A stretch of DNA of 64,000 bases from Rhea pennata (taxonomy: Eukaryota; Chordata; Aves; Rheiformes; Rheidae): the NCBI RefSeq assembly GCF_028389875.1, contig NC_084668.1:24190993-24254992 (forward strand), given 5' to 3'. Shown piece by piece: positions 1 through 14,500 of the stretch. The notes below the pieces were generated by a model. The model was not told the origin of the DNA and made no database searches. It was given only the letters and a program-made list of their open reading frames with translations. How positions within the stretch are numbered: the first letter of the stretch is position 1; each line of letters starts with the position of its first letter. A program made the translations under genes and the position numbers.

Positions 1-3000
1 AGCTGCTTCCATCTACCTTTGACACCATCTCAGACCTTCAAGTCATACGCTAATATTGCCCAAGGGAAAAAAACTAAAATAAATAATAATGGTAAAAAGA
101 TCACAGAAAAATGAAGGTTTCTTCCACAGATATTATCAATAAAGTTGTACTCAAATACACACACGCATGCACATTCTCTGTTCTTTCTGAACTTCAGTAA
201 AAGGGGTTTGGAACACAAAATTTGTGCCCATCTGTTTCCATTTTTTAATATTTTCTTTTTTTCTCTCTCTCTCATTCCAGTCCATATTTATTTCCTTTTG
301 TTTAGTCTGTACTCTTTATTCCCTTTCCTCTTTTTGCAGATTTCTTTTTTGATTTGTTTGGGAAAGAAACAGTCTTTCCCTGTTTTTCATAATACAAGCT
401 GGTGCAACAGGCCCACTCAGGATTTCCTCCTCTTTCACTCTCCAGTTTCAGTTGTCTGTGCTCAATCTTAGTGGCAGAGTAAAAGTGTTAGGCTTTATTT
501 ATTTAAGCGAAGTGTATTGGTTTATTTTTAAATTCAATTTTAGATACCAAGTGTAAACCTCTGTGTGGAGGCTCAGACACATTACTGATAAGCCATTATA
601 TTTAAGCTAACTTAAAGCAGCTCCTGACCTATTTGAGATGAAGCACTGTAAGGCCCGATTGAGCTGGAATTAAAGTGTCTGCAGGGGGATTTAACCAACT
701 TGGTTTAAAACCACCTTCTTAGGCTGGGAGAGCTGAGCCGTGCCACGTTCAGCAGAAGGTTATCAACGCTAACGAAGCAGGAGGCCCAGCATCAGGCAGG
801 GCTTTCGCCCTCCTTGCAGGAGCCGCTAGTCCTCTGCATGGAGCAACCCCTTCCCCGCTGACCCCAGCACCCGGCCGGCCGAGCCCTTCCCCGTCTGACC
901 TGTACCTGCTCTCCAAACACCAGCTTTTCGGCAGGCTCCTTCGGGCATTATAAACTCCCATCACAAAAGCTATTTCAGATTTCGTGAAATCCTGCTACAG
1001 TATTCCACTCCAGCACCCTTAAGTTTATTTTCTTTTTAACTTTCACTCCAAATTTGTGTTCCAGTTTGTTAATTAATTACAATATTCTAATCTTGTTAAA
1101 AAATAATGGAAGTGTTTTCGTCTAGGAATGTAAAATGTGCATCTCATTAGATCTGCTCACCTTGAGAGCTCCACGTGGAACTGAAGAGAAACTGGTTCTG
1201 TTTTGTTCCTGACACAGAAAATTCAAGCCAAAAAAAACCCCATCACAGAAAAGTTAAGACTGAATTCCCCAATAAAAATCTTTAGGAATCAGAGAAAAGA
1301 GAAAACTTAGAGAATACACCGGTAAAATCAAGCAAAGCAGCTGTATAGTCACTATCAGCTGAAACAAACCAACCTTTCTCAATATAGTCAAGTTTTAACC
1401 TGTGCTTGGAAACACAGGTTTCCAAGCCAAGGACTTCTGTTAAAAATCCAGATTCTGTGAAAATCTTAACAGCGGCAGAGAGGAGCCCGCTCCTGTTTCT
1501 AACGCGCCTCTGCCCCACGCTGCTGCTGCGCAGCAAGCCACGCTCCAGCGTCGCGCACCCTGGGCTAGCGCACAGAAAAGCTTCCCGCTCTGGCTTTCGC
1601 ACGGTCCTGCTGTGAAAGCCCATGTGCCACCACCTTCAGACAGAACGAGTGCCAGCTGCACAAAGGATTTCTTATTCCAAAACAAATACATTCAAAGAAC
1701 TATAAAAAACCACGTATGCAGAACTCCTTTAGCATGGTTGAAAAGAGAGAGCAAAGAAAGACTAACCTGCGCTATTTGCATCCTCTGGAGGTCACCCAGT
1801 TCTGAACTTCCTCAGCAGCTTCAGTCTTGCTTCCTGTGGAGTCGCACACGACGCTGCACTTCCGCACTGCACCTTGCTACACTTGCTTCACTCACTTTTT
1901 AAAAACAGATGAAGAAACTAATGGCCTCTCACAGCATGTTTAAGAGATTCGTGCTCTCACGATGAACCACTGACATTTCTGCATAGCCAGAGAGTGACCT
2001 CCTCTATTTCTTTCTGAGTCACTATATGACTCAATGGACCTTTTTATACTGTTTCATTGCATTAATACCAAATTCTGAATGCTGTGCTACATTCAACTGC
2101 CCTTTTTCTTTTTCAGAGGAAATAAATGCAACAATGGAGAATGCAATTAGGCTGCAGGCCTATCAGAAATTTCAGTTTATTTGCTTATCAAATTTTCAGA
2201 GTGATAATATATTTATTTTGAATGGACATAGTTATTTTTAGAAATATTTTTAATTTGAATATGGCAAACAGTTTTTACAGGAGTTTGCATCCTATGAAAT
2301 ATAATTTATTACTTTAAAGGAGTAGATGCTATCTTCCCAGTTATAAGTGTGCACCCACAACATTGCCATCTAACGATAAGACAAACAGGCCCGGGAGCAT
2401 ATATGTCACGTAAGGAAGGACATAAGTTACAGGAGTAGATTTACATGGTTAGTCAGTAGGTGGTGTTTTAGCAAAGCGACTTCCAGACAAGTGAATTTTG
2501 GAGAGGCAGTCTAGTCACAAGGGGTACCAACACCAGAAACATGGAGACAGTCTAGAAGAGTAGCACACGCTAACATCAAGAGAGAAGTAGGACATGCTTA
2601 GCAAGGAGACAAATGAAGTACTGCTCTGCTTGAAGATGCTCACAGAGGAATATATTAAGTGCTCCTCAGTCAGGCCCAAAGGGTAGCAATTAACTGCTCC
2701 TTTATTTAGCAAGAGCTGAAATAATGAAAGCCAATGCCTGGGGCACCAACCAGCCTCGCAAGGGCTAAGCAGCTGCACAGCACACCCAGCTGCAGGGGTT
2801 TCCTTGAAGACTGATTGCAAACACATGTGCTGGGGCTCTGATTGGACTTAGCTGCTTGTAAGTGTGGGTGTAAAGGACAGGAAGAGGTGAAGGTGGTGAT
2901 GCTGCACATTTGGCACATGAAGCTTTCAGCAGTGTGGCCTTCCCAGAGTGAGCCAATGAGAGCTTCTTCTTTGCACATGGTTTGATGCATTTTATGTAAC

Positions 3001-5150
3001 ATAATTTATATGTAAATTAAGAGGCATCCACTAAAAAAAATGTCATCTTTTAATTTGGCAGTGCCGAACAAAGATAGCAGCATTCTCAGTAGCCTTTCGG
3101 TGACTACCACCCAAACCTCCTGCCCAAGGACTTCCTACTAGTTTGCTTCAATCACATGTGCCAGCTTAGCTCCAATTATAAATTTATATTTAAATCAGTA
3201 GGTCAAACTAATCTGATTGATCCTTCTAGAAACTGTGTGTGGAAATGGTTACCAGGATCCCTTCTACCATCTCTATGCAGAGATGTGGGAGTAGCTAACC
3301 CCAGCAGAGGGGTGGTGACAGCAGCTGAGGCCAACACATATTTGCAAGTGAGCACCTGCCTGCTGCCCAAGCCGCTTGCTTGGATACATCTGCTGCCCTG
3401 TGCTGGGCTTATGCAAGATTACCTATGCCAGGATGGTCCCACTTTCTGTGGGATGTGGCAGGTAGAGTACAAAATGTTGTTGGATAAAGGGATGCACTCG
3501 GAAAAGAGGAGCATCTGTTCAGCCTGACAAGGCAAGACCAGCACAAACCTTTCAAATTCAAGGAACTTCAGCAGCTGCCTATTCACATCCATCTAATCAA
3601 AGACACAGCAATTTGAAGTGCGAACACACAGAGGATGCAGAAATAAAAGCAAGTACACGCATGACTGAAGATGGACTGTGCTACAAAATAGATGAGTTTG
3701 CATGCAATGTTTTGGGCGCAGACACCTACTTGTGCACGTGCTCTTGAGCTCCGTGGTTGTAGTATGAGTGTGTGCACAAACTTATGTCCACAGATGTGCC
3801 TGCTCTGCCCTTAACTCAACGTTTTGGGTGAAACAGCCAAATATAGGCCAGGGCACTCTTTACACGGGGAGACCCTGGGGAGTACTGTGAAAGGCTTGCA
3901 GCCGAAGCCCTTTCCCTCTCTGAGCCTGCGGGGACATGGCGTGCCGGCCCTCAAGCTTTGCAGGAGCCGAGGGGAGGCTGAAGAGTTCAGGCAGCTGAAC
4001 GCACGATGCTGCTGCGTTGGGCTCATCCTCAGCCTCAGAGCGACGGGCAGCGCTCACGGCACCAGGCTTATTTCTCGAGCTTTTAAGAAGCTACCTTTAC
4101 AAAGTCACTTTTAACATGCCGACTGCTGTGCAAGGAGCCAGCTGCATGACTGGGCCATGCCAGAGCAGTGCCTGGAGCAGCTGCTGGGGCTGATGTTATT
4201 TCATATTCCCCCAAATACCCCTCTCTGCATCATCCTCAAGGCATGAGGAATGTTTTATCCCAGCAAGTTACTCACAGCACTCCCCAAGGTATTTTTAAGC
4301 TAAGCCCAAGCAAAACAGCCTCCAGGGGCATCACTCCAGCCAGGTGCCAGGACATGACAGTCCCTCCAGGTGCCCTTCAGCAAGGCGAGGGAAGGCAGCC
4401 GTGGGGCATCCAGGGAAGGCGCCGTGCCGCACAGCCCTCGCAGCTGGGCTTGCCCAGCTCCCTGATGCCCAAGCCCCCGTGGACACCGAAGGGCCTGCCA
4501 GCTCTGCCCACCGACCGCTGAAATGTGAAGGGAAACGCGTCTCAGGTCAGGGAAATCCTCTGTAAACACACCATTCTTTTCTCCAACCTTGTCACAGACA
4601 CTGACTGGCACCTTCTGGAGGACGGAAGTCTCCATGGGATTTTCAGCGGTAAGTTTATATGATAAGCCAACTGGTCGTAACTAACGCTGCATCTCACCTT
4701 GTGTATGCACGAGACAATAACATTTCTTTATCTTCTGAGTAGAAAACATGCCCAAAGCTCTTACGTACACCTGGGTAACTAATGAGGACACGAGCTGGTA
4801 ATACTGCAGCAGGCACAAGTTGCAGCTAAGACTGCAAACTGATCACAGCCCTCTCCTCAGCTGTCACTACAGAAAACGGTATTTGATTTAGGAATAAAGG
4901 ACTTCACCTAGGAGCGATAGGTTGCACAGTGGCCTGACTACACAGGGGCGCTAGTAGATGTGGCTGTAGAGCCATCTGCACAAATGGTTTCCTGTCCCAC
5001 ACAGGCTGTGGAGGTAAAAAGGCAGTCATGGGCTCTGAGGTTTTTGGTTTGGATTAGAACCATGCAATTACATCTTGTCAATGCATCTGAGTATTCTGGA
5101 CGAGGAGATGTAGGCTAACAGCATACTGAATCCCGGAGTTCATCAGTAGT
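1..5150. other. Non-coding region, inferred WIPF1 intron 1 (left part)
   Basis: No exon, RNA gene or recognisable repeat was found on either strand. Open frames here are short, lack homology I recognise and have no paired splice sites. The region lies downstream, on the minus strand, of the inferred WIPF1 first exon near 20.7-20.8 kb, so it is inferred to be intron 1. The proline-rich start that opens WIPF1 coding sequence was looked for and not seen. A GC-richer patch around 1,480-1,620 has a few CpGs but nothing else. Confidence 0.5.
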
Positions 5151-5169
5151 GGAAAAACCACACACGGCA

Positions 5170-5520
5170 CTTGGCCACAAAAACAGGCCCTGTTCGTTCC
5201 TGTGAACGCCCTGCCCCTTCGCTGGGATGGGTACGTCCGCACGCACGCGCCGGATGGTGGAATAGCGTCAGCGGCGTTTTCCGTCTGCTGCCTGCCACCA
5301 GCCGACACCACCAGTTACCACCTCAACGACGGGGCAACGCGCCCCGCGCTGCCCCAACCTGGGGCAGGCACAGCACACGCGAGGGCGAGCGCGAGCCGCC
5401 ACGCGGAGCTGCTAACCCCTCACCACGAGGCAACGAACCCGCCGGCCGAAGCACCGGGGCCAAGCGCCGACGCCGAGGTGTTCGGACCTCGGAGCAGCAG
5501 CGCAGTCGGCAAGAGTTTGT
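5170..5520. promoter_or_regulatory. CpG-rich patch in inferred WIPF1 intron 1
   Basis: About 350 bases dense in CpG dinucleotides stand out from AT-rich surroundings. By eye they look like a small CpG island. No TATA box or strong donor site was recognised beside it. Long open frames cross it on both strands, as expected from GC-rich sequence, and none resembles a known protein. It may be an internal promoter or enhancer, or simply an unmethylated GC-rich segment. CpG density was judged by reading, not computed. Confidence 0.4.
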
Positions 5521-5559
5521 TGAAAGAATTACAACTAGGCATGGAAACTGGGACTGCTC

Positions 5560-8500
5560 AGCAGCGTATAATCCCTGCTGTTTCCATTTCCTCTTGCTCA
5601 TTATCGGCACAGGCGGGGGCTGAAGATTAGTAAACAGTGGGTGTTGAGGGTGAATTAGAGCGTGTGTGATATAGACCTAGGTATCCTGGTGGCATTGATG
5701 AGACTTTCTAGGGAGATGTAAATATTTAATGGTGCCCACTATGTTTCTTCAGAGATATCAAATATTAACACATTTCCCAGTCCCTTACAATATAATAATG
5801 GCGAGGGAATCATGTCAGACAAAGCAGAGAATCTGTCTTGACCTTCCTCCAAAACATGGAAAAATCTGATAGTCAAAAATTCACCTTGGCAGTTCCTCCT
5901 CCGCCATCCTGTCTGCAGGAAAGACGGAGAGGTGGTTTTTACACTGCTCCCAACGCATCTGGAAGAATACAAGCCTGGGGACAAAAGCCTAACCCAGAAT
6001 TTTCTAGCTCCTTTTCATGTGTTAAAAATAAGTAACTTTCAGACAATGAAATCTTCAGAGGTTTCCAGTTAAATCATATATAGAATATTTGATTGTTATA
6101 TCTAGACAATAAATGCAAAAGTAAGCAAACTAGTAATACTATTTGCAAAGATTCTGCTCTTTCTTAGGCATTTATTTTTCAAGTGGATTCTCTTCTTTCT
6201 TCCTTTGTCTGCTATTTAAAAAGTCTTCTACAAACATATTCTCTGGTCTCAGCAAAAAGTCATTTTAGTTGTCATTTTAGGCATTAAAATACCATTACCA
6301 CACAACCAGCTCTAACCTAATTAAGAGTAACACTTCCCTATATCCCTGATGTGTTAGCAATTAGGAAAAGGAACCTAAGTATGTGAAGGCTCAAAATTAT
6401 TTTATTTTCTGCTCTTTTTAAATCAGGTGTGCACAGAGTCAACAGCTACATGTATGTGAGACATCACATTTTCCGCTATGGTCCCTGGTTTTAGCCACAG
6501 GCTACCCTTTCCAAGGACAGCCATGTATAAAAGTCTTTCCGAAGAAAACATAACATGCCTAGAAACTCCTATGTATTTCCTGACTAGAGTGAACAAAGCT
6601 GAACTGAAAAACCTTGATCTTAGAAAGTTACTTGCCTTAGACTCCCCCAAATAATACTGCAGATATTAGCAGACTGCTGAAATAGTCCTATACAGGGAAT
6701 CAATACAGATTTAATCCCATTGCACATAGAGACACAGAATCTTTCCATCATTTTCTAGCACATTGCGTTATATCTTGCCAAAGATGTACTATTGGCTAAT
6801 GACTTTTTCAATATATCAGCATTGTTATGATGTTGATAAGAGATATTTAGTACTTGAGGGTCCTAAACGTCATAAAAAGCTTCAGGTACGAACAAATACG
6901 ATCAAGAGTTTACACATACTTGGCTAATAAAGTAGAAAAAAATAACTGAAAATGTGCTTAAATCTGAATAATATTTTATATTCATACTACTCATCAGCAT
7001 TTTTTTTTTACATATATGCACATACATACAAATGAACGAAGCTAAATAAACGTGCACCTTAGTAATCATGACTTACCACAACATCCACATGTTTTAAAGC
7101 CACAGAAACAATATTCATCAGCAAGCCCAATCTCCCATCTGACATAGGCTATACAATTTCAAACCAACTTCTGTATTAAGTCAAATTTACCATTAAACTA
7201 GAGAACCTTTCACTGAAAAGCATTAAATTGCTATCAAATAAGGGAAATTCATCATGTCTGTAGGTAAAGGTACCTAAGTGAATTGTAAGTTAAAATACAA
7301 ATTTAAGATTACTAAAATGCATGACAACTGAACTAATATTTACTAATTAATTGCTATTAATTCTAAAGGCAGGATTCTTATAGTTTATACAAGTATGTTT
7401 TTTTCAAGGGATTTTGTCTAAATGTCTTTGCCAGCCAAGCTCCTTTCTCCTCTATTAGCTCTGTTCAACACGGACAGTTGCAAAATTTGAGTAATTAGTT
7501 TCATTTTGAAAAAAAAAAGAAGTCTCCTTTTGCTTAATTTGTTTCTTTACAGTGTGGATCTTCATACTGGAAGCACTGAAAACTTGTGACCATCTAGGAA
7601 GTGGAAAGGGAGCTAACTACAAGCAGGATAATACAGTAGTATAAACAGGCATGATTTCACTTGAGTAAAAAAAGCTGTTCACCAGTTTCCAGTAAACAGT
7701 ATTCTACCCAGAATCTGAGAAGCTCTAGTCCTTTTACATATGTATTTTTTTGGAAAAACAAAAATTCCAATCAGCAGGAGCTTTAGTCTATTTTTTTGCA
7801 TTTTTCCCTTGGGTGGTATATTCCACACCATGAATATCTGGATGCCAAATATAGGCACAGACTGGAGTCTGTGCATACTTGGTGGGTGATTATAAACTAC
7901 TACCAACATCTCTGCTGTATAATGGATGAGATCTTTCATTCCTTACTTAGGCACAAGTGCCAGTATTTCCATATGGATCGGCGCTATATCCAAATAAGAT
8001 GTGCAAGATCAGAACATCCACAAGATCAGATAGTGCATTTTTCTTTTATTACTATTTATCCTTGGGAGAATATTCTTTCCAATAAATAGGAAAAAGGATG
8101 GCTCAGTATGTGAATAGGTATATTCATGGCACGTCATATTCTCTGCATAAATAATATTTATGCATTTACTATGAATTAGTAAAGGTAATTACAGTGAATT
8201 TGGGAAGCAGTTAAGAACACAAACAGGAAATTGCAGAGTTGATGAAAGGCATCCAAACAACAGCCTTAGAGACTAAAGTTCTCCGTCCACTTAGATGGTG
8301 GAAAAATCACCCCTTTTGAGAACAAGCATGGATCCCACACCTCACTTATGCTCAAGGGGTACTATGTGGGCCACATCCACACAAGTTTCTGGTCTGAAAG
8401 GACCACTTGCCACCAGGGAACAGCTTCAGTCCTCACCCATCATTGGGCCACCCCACCATGGCTTTTGTGTGAAAATCTGTCAGCACCACCTTGAGCAGGA

Positions 8501-11500
8501 GCTTTTATCTTGCAGATCTGGGGATTACTGACTCCTGGCACATGAACTACCCCGGAACAGGCCTGCTAAATATACCTATCATCTCTAAGTCAAGTAAAAG
8601 GAGTTTGGGTTCCTGACTGGCTACACAAAGTCCCACAACATCTCTGGCAACTGGCAATCTGGAGAAACCCCCAAATCTGCAAGTTGAGATTGAAAGTGGA
8701 GGCAGCAATTTGGTCTTCCACCTTGAAACAGCTTGGCACCCGGACTCCTATTAGCAAAAGTTTCTCAGAAAAGTCTAACCGAACGATTAATCTGATTATA
8801 TCCCACTCTGCGTGCGTTGTTTCTTCCTCTTCTCACCCTTGCCTGTCCCCGACTTGAATAGCAAAAGGCCAAGTACTGAGTAACAAAGGGAATAATTAAA
8901 TTTACAGTTAAGTATACGGCTTTGGGCTCTGACAGTGCTACCTGCGCACAATGGAAAACCCGTCTCTGCTGATTTTGATGCACAGCTGTCTGAAAGTGGA
9001 ATAGAGATACCGTGCAAACCAATTTCTAAACTCTGTTCAACGAAGTTCATTTACTTCCCTGCAAGGCTGCACTGTGCGGGTGACCTAAGAGAACAGCGAC
9101 GAGCAAAGCAGCAGGGGCTTCCTAAAACCCTCCTGCTCTGCTTTAAAAGTTAAGGCTGCCCCAGCAGAAGAGGAGGGCAGCACCAGCTCCCCGGGGTGGG
9201 GGAGAAGGAGGTTAGTCACAGTCAGTTTGGTAGAGGCGGCGCTCACATTGTTTAATCTTTCTGCGGGCCACGTCCCAGCAGACCCAGCGCGTTACGGCAC
9301 GGTCCCTTACGGAGAATGAATTCCTACGCTGAGCAGCGGCGTCCTGGCAGCTCTTGGAGGTAATGCCTCAAAGCATTACCGCGAACGACGGGGGTCCAAA
9401 GGTGTTCCTTCATCCACTTCCCCGTCGCTATGCACTGCCAGCGGGGGCCCAGCGGCACCAGCTGTTACACAGGCTGTTTATACTGACTTGAGCTTTTATG
9501 ATGTTAATAGTTTAGATTTAAGTAAACTTTGTGACATATTTAACTTTGGGCTTTTCGCTAAATGGGACAATTACTGTTCTCGCAACTTCCAGTTTAAAAG
9601 CTAGTACATTGCATTGCTCTTTGGAATTCTGCTTTTGAAAACCTTGGTCCATATCAGACTTACTATTTGCATATCTACAGTCTTAAGAACCATTTAAAAA
9701 TCCTGTCATTTTATGCTTTCCCTTGCATCAGATAGTATCCCCCAGCAACAGTCTGAAGATAGTGCACTGATATGCTTTATAGAAAATCACTGTGATACCA
9801 GGAGTCATGTGCTCTGCTGAGAAATGAAGAAACAACAACCTGATCCTGACAGAATTAAATATGGAGAAATGAAACTAAAATTTGTCGGAATTCTGCTCAA
9901 CAGAACTGAGACTCATTGCATCACACACGCCTAGAGAAGCGGTGGGCTTTTTCCCTGCAGAACTGTCACATCACAGTAACACTCCAGACCTTTAAAAGAA
10001 AGATGTCAAGGGCACGAGAACTTTAGAACAGAACAACAAAAAGCTGCTCTACCTTCAGAATGAGGATTTCTGAAGATAACCAGCACAGGCCAGTGTCCTC
10101 TCCTACAACAGCATTTTCCAGCCAGCCAAGACAGGGCCATGACAGAGCATGGACCAGACACTCTGCTTCCAAGTGCGAGGAGAGGAAGAACACGCAGTTC
10201 TTCTGCATGTCTCCTCCTGTGATGTACAGTCGTGGAGTATATCGTGCTTCCACACTGCCAAAGGCCTCGGACGGGAACTGGCATGCCCTTCCAGTGCTTG
10301 GGCCAACAGGGCTCCCGTGGCACAGCAGGAGCGCTCCTCCAGCACTGAAGAACAGTCTTTGCAAGAGACTGGTGGGAGCACGCGCAGAAACCTAAAGGAA
10401 AACAACTCAGAGGAAAGCCCTGGGAAAAGATACCCTGACCTTGCTTGGAGCAATCCTGCTCGCTTGTGCTCTTCTCAGGGTTATTCCAACACAGCAGCTT
10501 TAGCTCACCGGGGAAGAACGGAGCAAGTGCTGCACGTACCTGCCGTTTTGCTTTTGGAAACCATCAGAGAGAATCCTACTTTACAGTGTTTTTTTTTTTT
10601 TTGCCTCTGCTCTCACTTCCTAGAGCATAAAGTCACGCCTTGCTAAGAATGACAGTGGGACACTTCCTTATCTCTAGATTAAGGGAAGATTAAAACACAC
10701 TATATTTGTTCACTTTCCCTTGTAGGTTTTTTCCATTCTACTTTCATTTGCTTCTCTCCATACCTCCCAGTGGAAATCTTGGAGTGAACACAAAACCAAC
10801 ACCAGTTAGCATGGCTAATGTTTGTGAAGGTCTTGGAAGCTGTTAAACACTAATATGTAAGTAGTGCCATTACCATGATTTCTGCGGTGCCAGTCAGTCC
10901 CACTGCTTGATGGTGAATAAATACATTTGTCAGAAGAACAAAAAGTTACATTCTAAGCAAAGAGCAATTTTATACCACTCTTACTGTGAATAACTAAGCT
11001 TCATTATTCCTCAAGAGGAAACTTTCCTGCAGAACTTAAGTGACAAAAAACATGATGACGATAACAGTTTTTTTCCCTTGGAAGCACATGTTACTCTTAC
11101 ACTGTTTCATTTAAGTTCTGTCCAATTACATGCAATTGGGTTTTACCCCGCAATTCATTTGCATTATCAGGGATGTTCAACTGGCACCTTCTAGATGAAT
11201 AAAAAAGGAACTTGCCCAGTCATCTCATACAGTTTGTCAGTTATGGAACACTTCATTTTCTAGTTCCCTATAGCAGCTAAAGCTGATTTGTTTTCCTCTT
11301 GACTTCAGTCAGCACATAAACACTCCTTTAAGGATGTATAAATTAAAAAAAGTTATAGTAAATCTTAGGGACCTTGGTATCTTGCAAAGATACACCTGGA
11401 AGAAAACCAGTAAGTGAGGAAATAAGTATTACTCTGATTCTACTTTATCTGCCCAGTCACTTAAAGGGATCAGAAAGTATGCAGCAGCCCCTCAGAATGA

Positions 11501-14500
11501 GATTCTTCATTTTGAAGAGCATCATTGTTTAGAGAACTTGAAACTAAAACTTAATACCATATTACCCATTTCTATCAAATATCTTTTCGAGGTACTTCTA
11601 TGGCACCCTTAAAACTTCAAAATACCTTTAGATTCTTCCAGCCAGCCTCACACTGGCACTGGTTTCAGCTCAGAAGTGAATTACGCATCCTGCTCCTGGA
11701 CTCTAAGACAAGAACCTGAGCGAGCTGCTCATTTACACACAAGAGATGCTAGTCAATGCAATTAAGAATAACCTGTTTAAAATAAGTTGTGCCACAGAAC
11801 AAGTTTTCTGTCCCGCTCTAAGCCACCTATGTCAATCAAATGCAGAACTTTTATCTGAACATACAGAAAAAGGGTTCACAAGAGAATTATTTCCACGTAG
11901 CTTGTTGCTGCCTGGTATTAAAGTTTTAGGGCCCTTTGCTTCCATTTGAAAGCTTTAGGCTCCATTATACCACCAGTACTAATGCTTGGGAAAGTTATAC
12001 ATACAGTTATACATCTTACTGCTTGACTTTGAAGACAAGCAGTACTAGTCTAGGGTAGTTTGAAAATGCAGCCCACAGACAGGAATGATGAGATTCTATT
12101 AGGTGCTGTCTCTGTGGTCTCAGATGGACTGCTTTATCTCTATGATTGAGATGTTTGTACTTGTATTCCTTCTACACCAGGACATTGCTGTTATCTGAAT
12201 TTTCATTTCATCCAATTGGAACAGAAACTGTATTCTGTTGGGCATTGAACATATACATTCCCTATCTCAGAGGGCTTAAATGCAAGACAAGACATATGAC
12301 AGTGTAAGAAACAAGAAGGAACATCTGATTGAGTAGAGATAAATATAAAAAGATCAATACCCTGAGTCACATAGGCTTACCACATGCCTGAGCAAATGGT
12401 TTGTTTACTTATGATATATGCAACACAGTGATGCCCTTTGTGGTTTTCACTTAATACGTTAAGAGCTGGTTTTAGAAGCTTCTAATTTCATCAAACATGG
12501 AAGTAAGGTGAAAATTCTCTATTTCGCATTTCCATCCCAGGCAAAACTTGTAGAAATTTGTTAGCCAAAGGGGCTCACTCATTTCCCAAGAGTAAGTTGG
12601 GGAATCAGCTTGTTTTGTCCACAAAGAAGTCTTACAGCCACACTAGAAGGTTCTCATGCACCAGCAAAGTAACATGCAAAAGTGATCGGCCCCTGCATAA
12701 CTAATGATTGGTAAAGATTTGCTAACATCTGGCAGACAACTCTGCTCTGAGGATGCTCAAGGCCAGTTCTGCACAGGCTAAGTAGGAATTTCCCTTTGCT
12801 CTTCCATCTGCTCTGGTAGGGATTGCTGGAAACCAGGGACAGCAAAATGTCCCTGCATGGAAAAGCAAAAACACTTCACTGCAAAGAGCTAAGACTGTCT
12901 CTGAGAGCAAGAGAAAAAGATCCCAACAAAGGTCAAGCAAGTGAGAAGAACAGGAGGCAGCAGGACACAGGCTGTGCACTCTGGGGAGAGCTGGAAGAGG
13001 ACTAGTTCAGACTGCATTGCTTTTTAAAAAAATCCCACAGTTAAAGCTCCTCACCCACTGCGTAAGTCAGAAAGCTAGGAAAACAGTGACTGAAGCGATG
13101 GGCTCAGGAAGACCGATTACTCAGTGCAAATTAAAAAGTGCACTGCAGAGCTAAGCACTGCATGGCTGATACTGTCCATGTTGGCCAAATTGCAATCTAT
13201 TAAATTTGATCTGAAATGCCATCAAAGCAGTATCCTTGAATTACTAGCTGTTTTCCAGCCAACATTTCCCCAGATAGGAGGTAAGGGAGAAATGACTTTA
13301 AATATACCTTTCCTCCCTCCCCAAAGACAATCTTTCTTCACCTACATCTTTCCAATAAAAAAAGCTACGTAGCTGATATCGGTTATGAAACCAGTTACCA
13401 TTCTGGTTACATTACTCAAAAAGGAAGTTTTTTTCCAGTACTCTGGAAATTTGTTTTAGAAAGGCTGTACTTTGAATGTTACAGATACTAAAAGTCAGAC
13501 CGATATTTTGTTGTTGATCAGTAGAGTTTAGAATGATTTTTTTTGTTCTTCAGTAGAGTTTCCCGTGATAAAACAAAGGGATCATAAACCAGTCGCAATT
13601 TGTACCACCTTCTCACAGCTCTGAAGGGCCAGAATAGCAGTTGGAGCTTACAAGGAGCTTACAAGCTGCCTTTAAGAGCATATCCTTCCTCAGGGACTAG
13701 GGTAATGTGAGGGCTGTTATGAAGGTCCATGATCTTTCAGGACTGCCAAAGTAAAATGAGCTAAGGAGACACTTTGTTTTTCTTGCACTGGAAATGGTAG
13801 AGAAAGAGACCACTGATCTAGAGACACTTAATGGTTCACATTATCTGTTAAAAGAAGTTGTGAAAAGAACAGAGACTCAGGCAAACTCCTCTTCCAGTTT
13901 CTTGAAAAAGCAGCCAGGCCACAGCTCTGAGTCACCGGTGCAGGGTCTGTGGTCTGCAGGGACTCTCTATTTGCTGGTTATTAAGGTAAAATGAGTTCCA
14001 AGAAAAATATTTCAGGAACTGTATATTTTGCATATTTCACAGCACTGCTCTGAGAGCCATTTCTATACTCTCTCACGTCCATGGAGGTCCTTCAAACCCC
14101 AAAGCAGAGAGGACAAGGCAGACACAAGAATTCAAAAACACAAAACTGAAGTCTGGGTCAGAAAATCATTAGATAGAATATGATTTAGTATGTAAAACTA
14201 TAGGCGTCTTCTCCATACCCCCAGGTTTCAGCGAGAAGGCTCTTGCTCTGCCAGCTAAATTCAGCGGTGTGCCGAGATGGTGTTACAGTCTGGGAGGCAC
14301 GACTCAGGGCAGTCGCCTTGGCCCTGCTCTGCCAGCGTGCTCTTGCACATGCATTTCTCTTGCTGAGAAATCCTAAGTTCTCAGCAGTACGCGCGTCCCA
14401 CCTTAAAGACACCTTATCTAAACTTTCATGCAGTTTGTTGTGTTCAGCCACATCACCGAGCGTGGCTCATCTGCGGTGCATCTCAGCGCACTTGCCTCGC

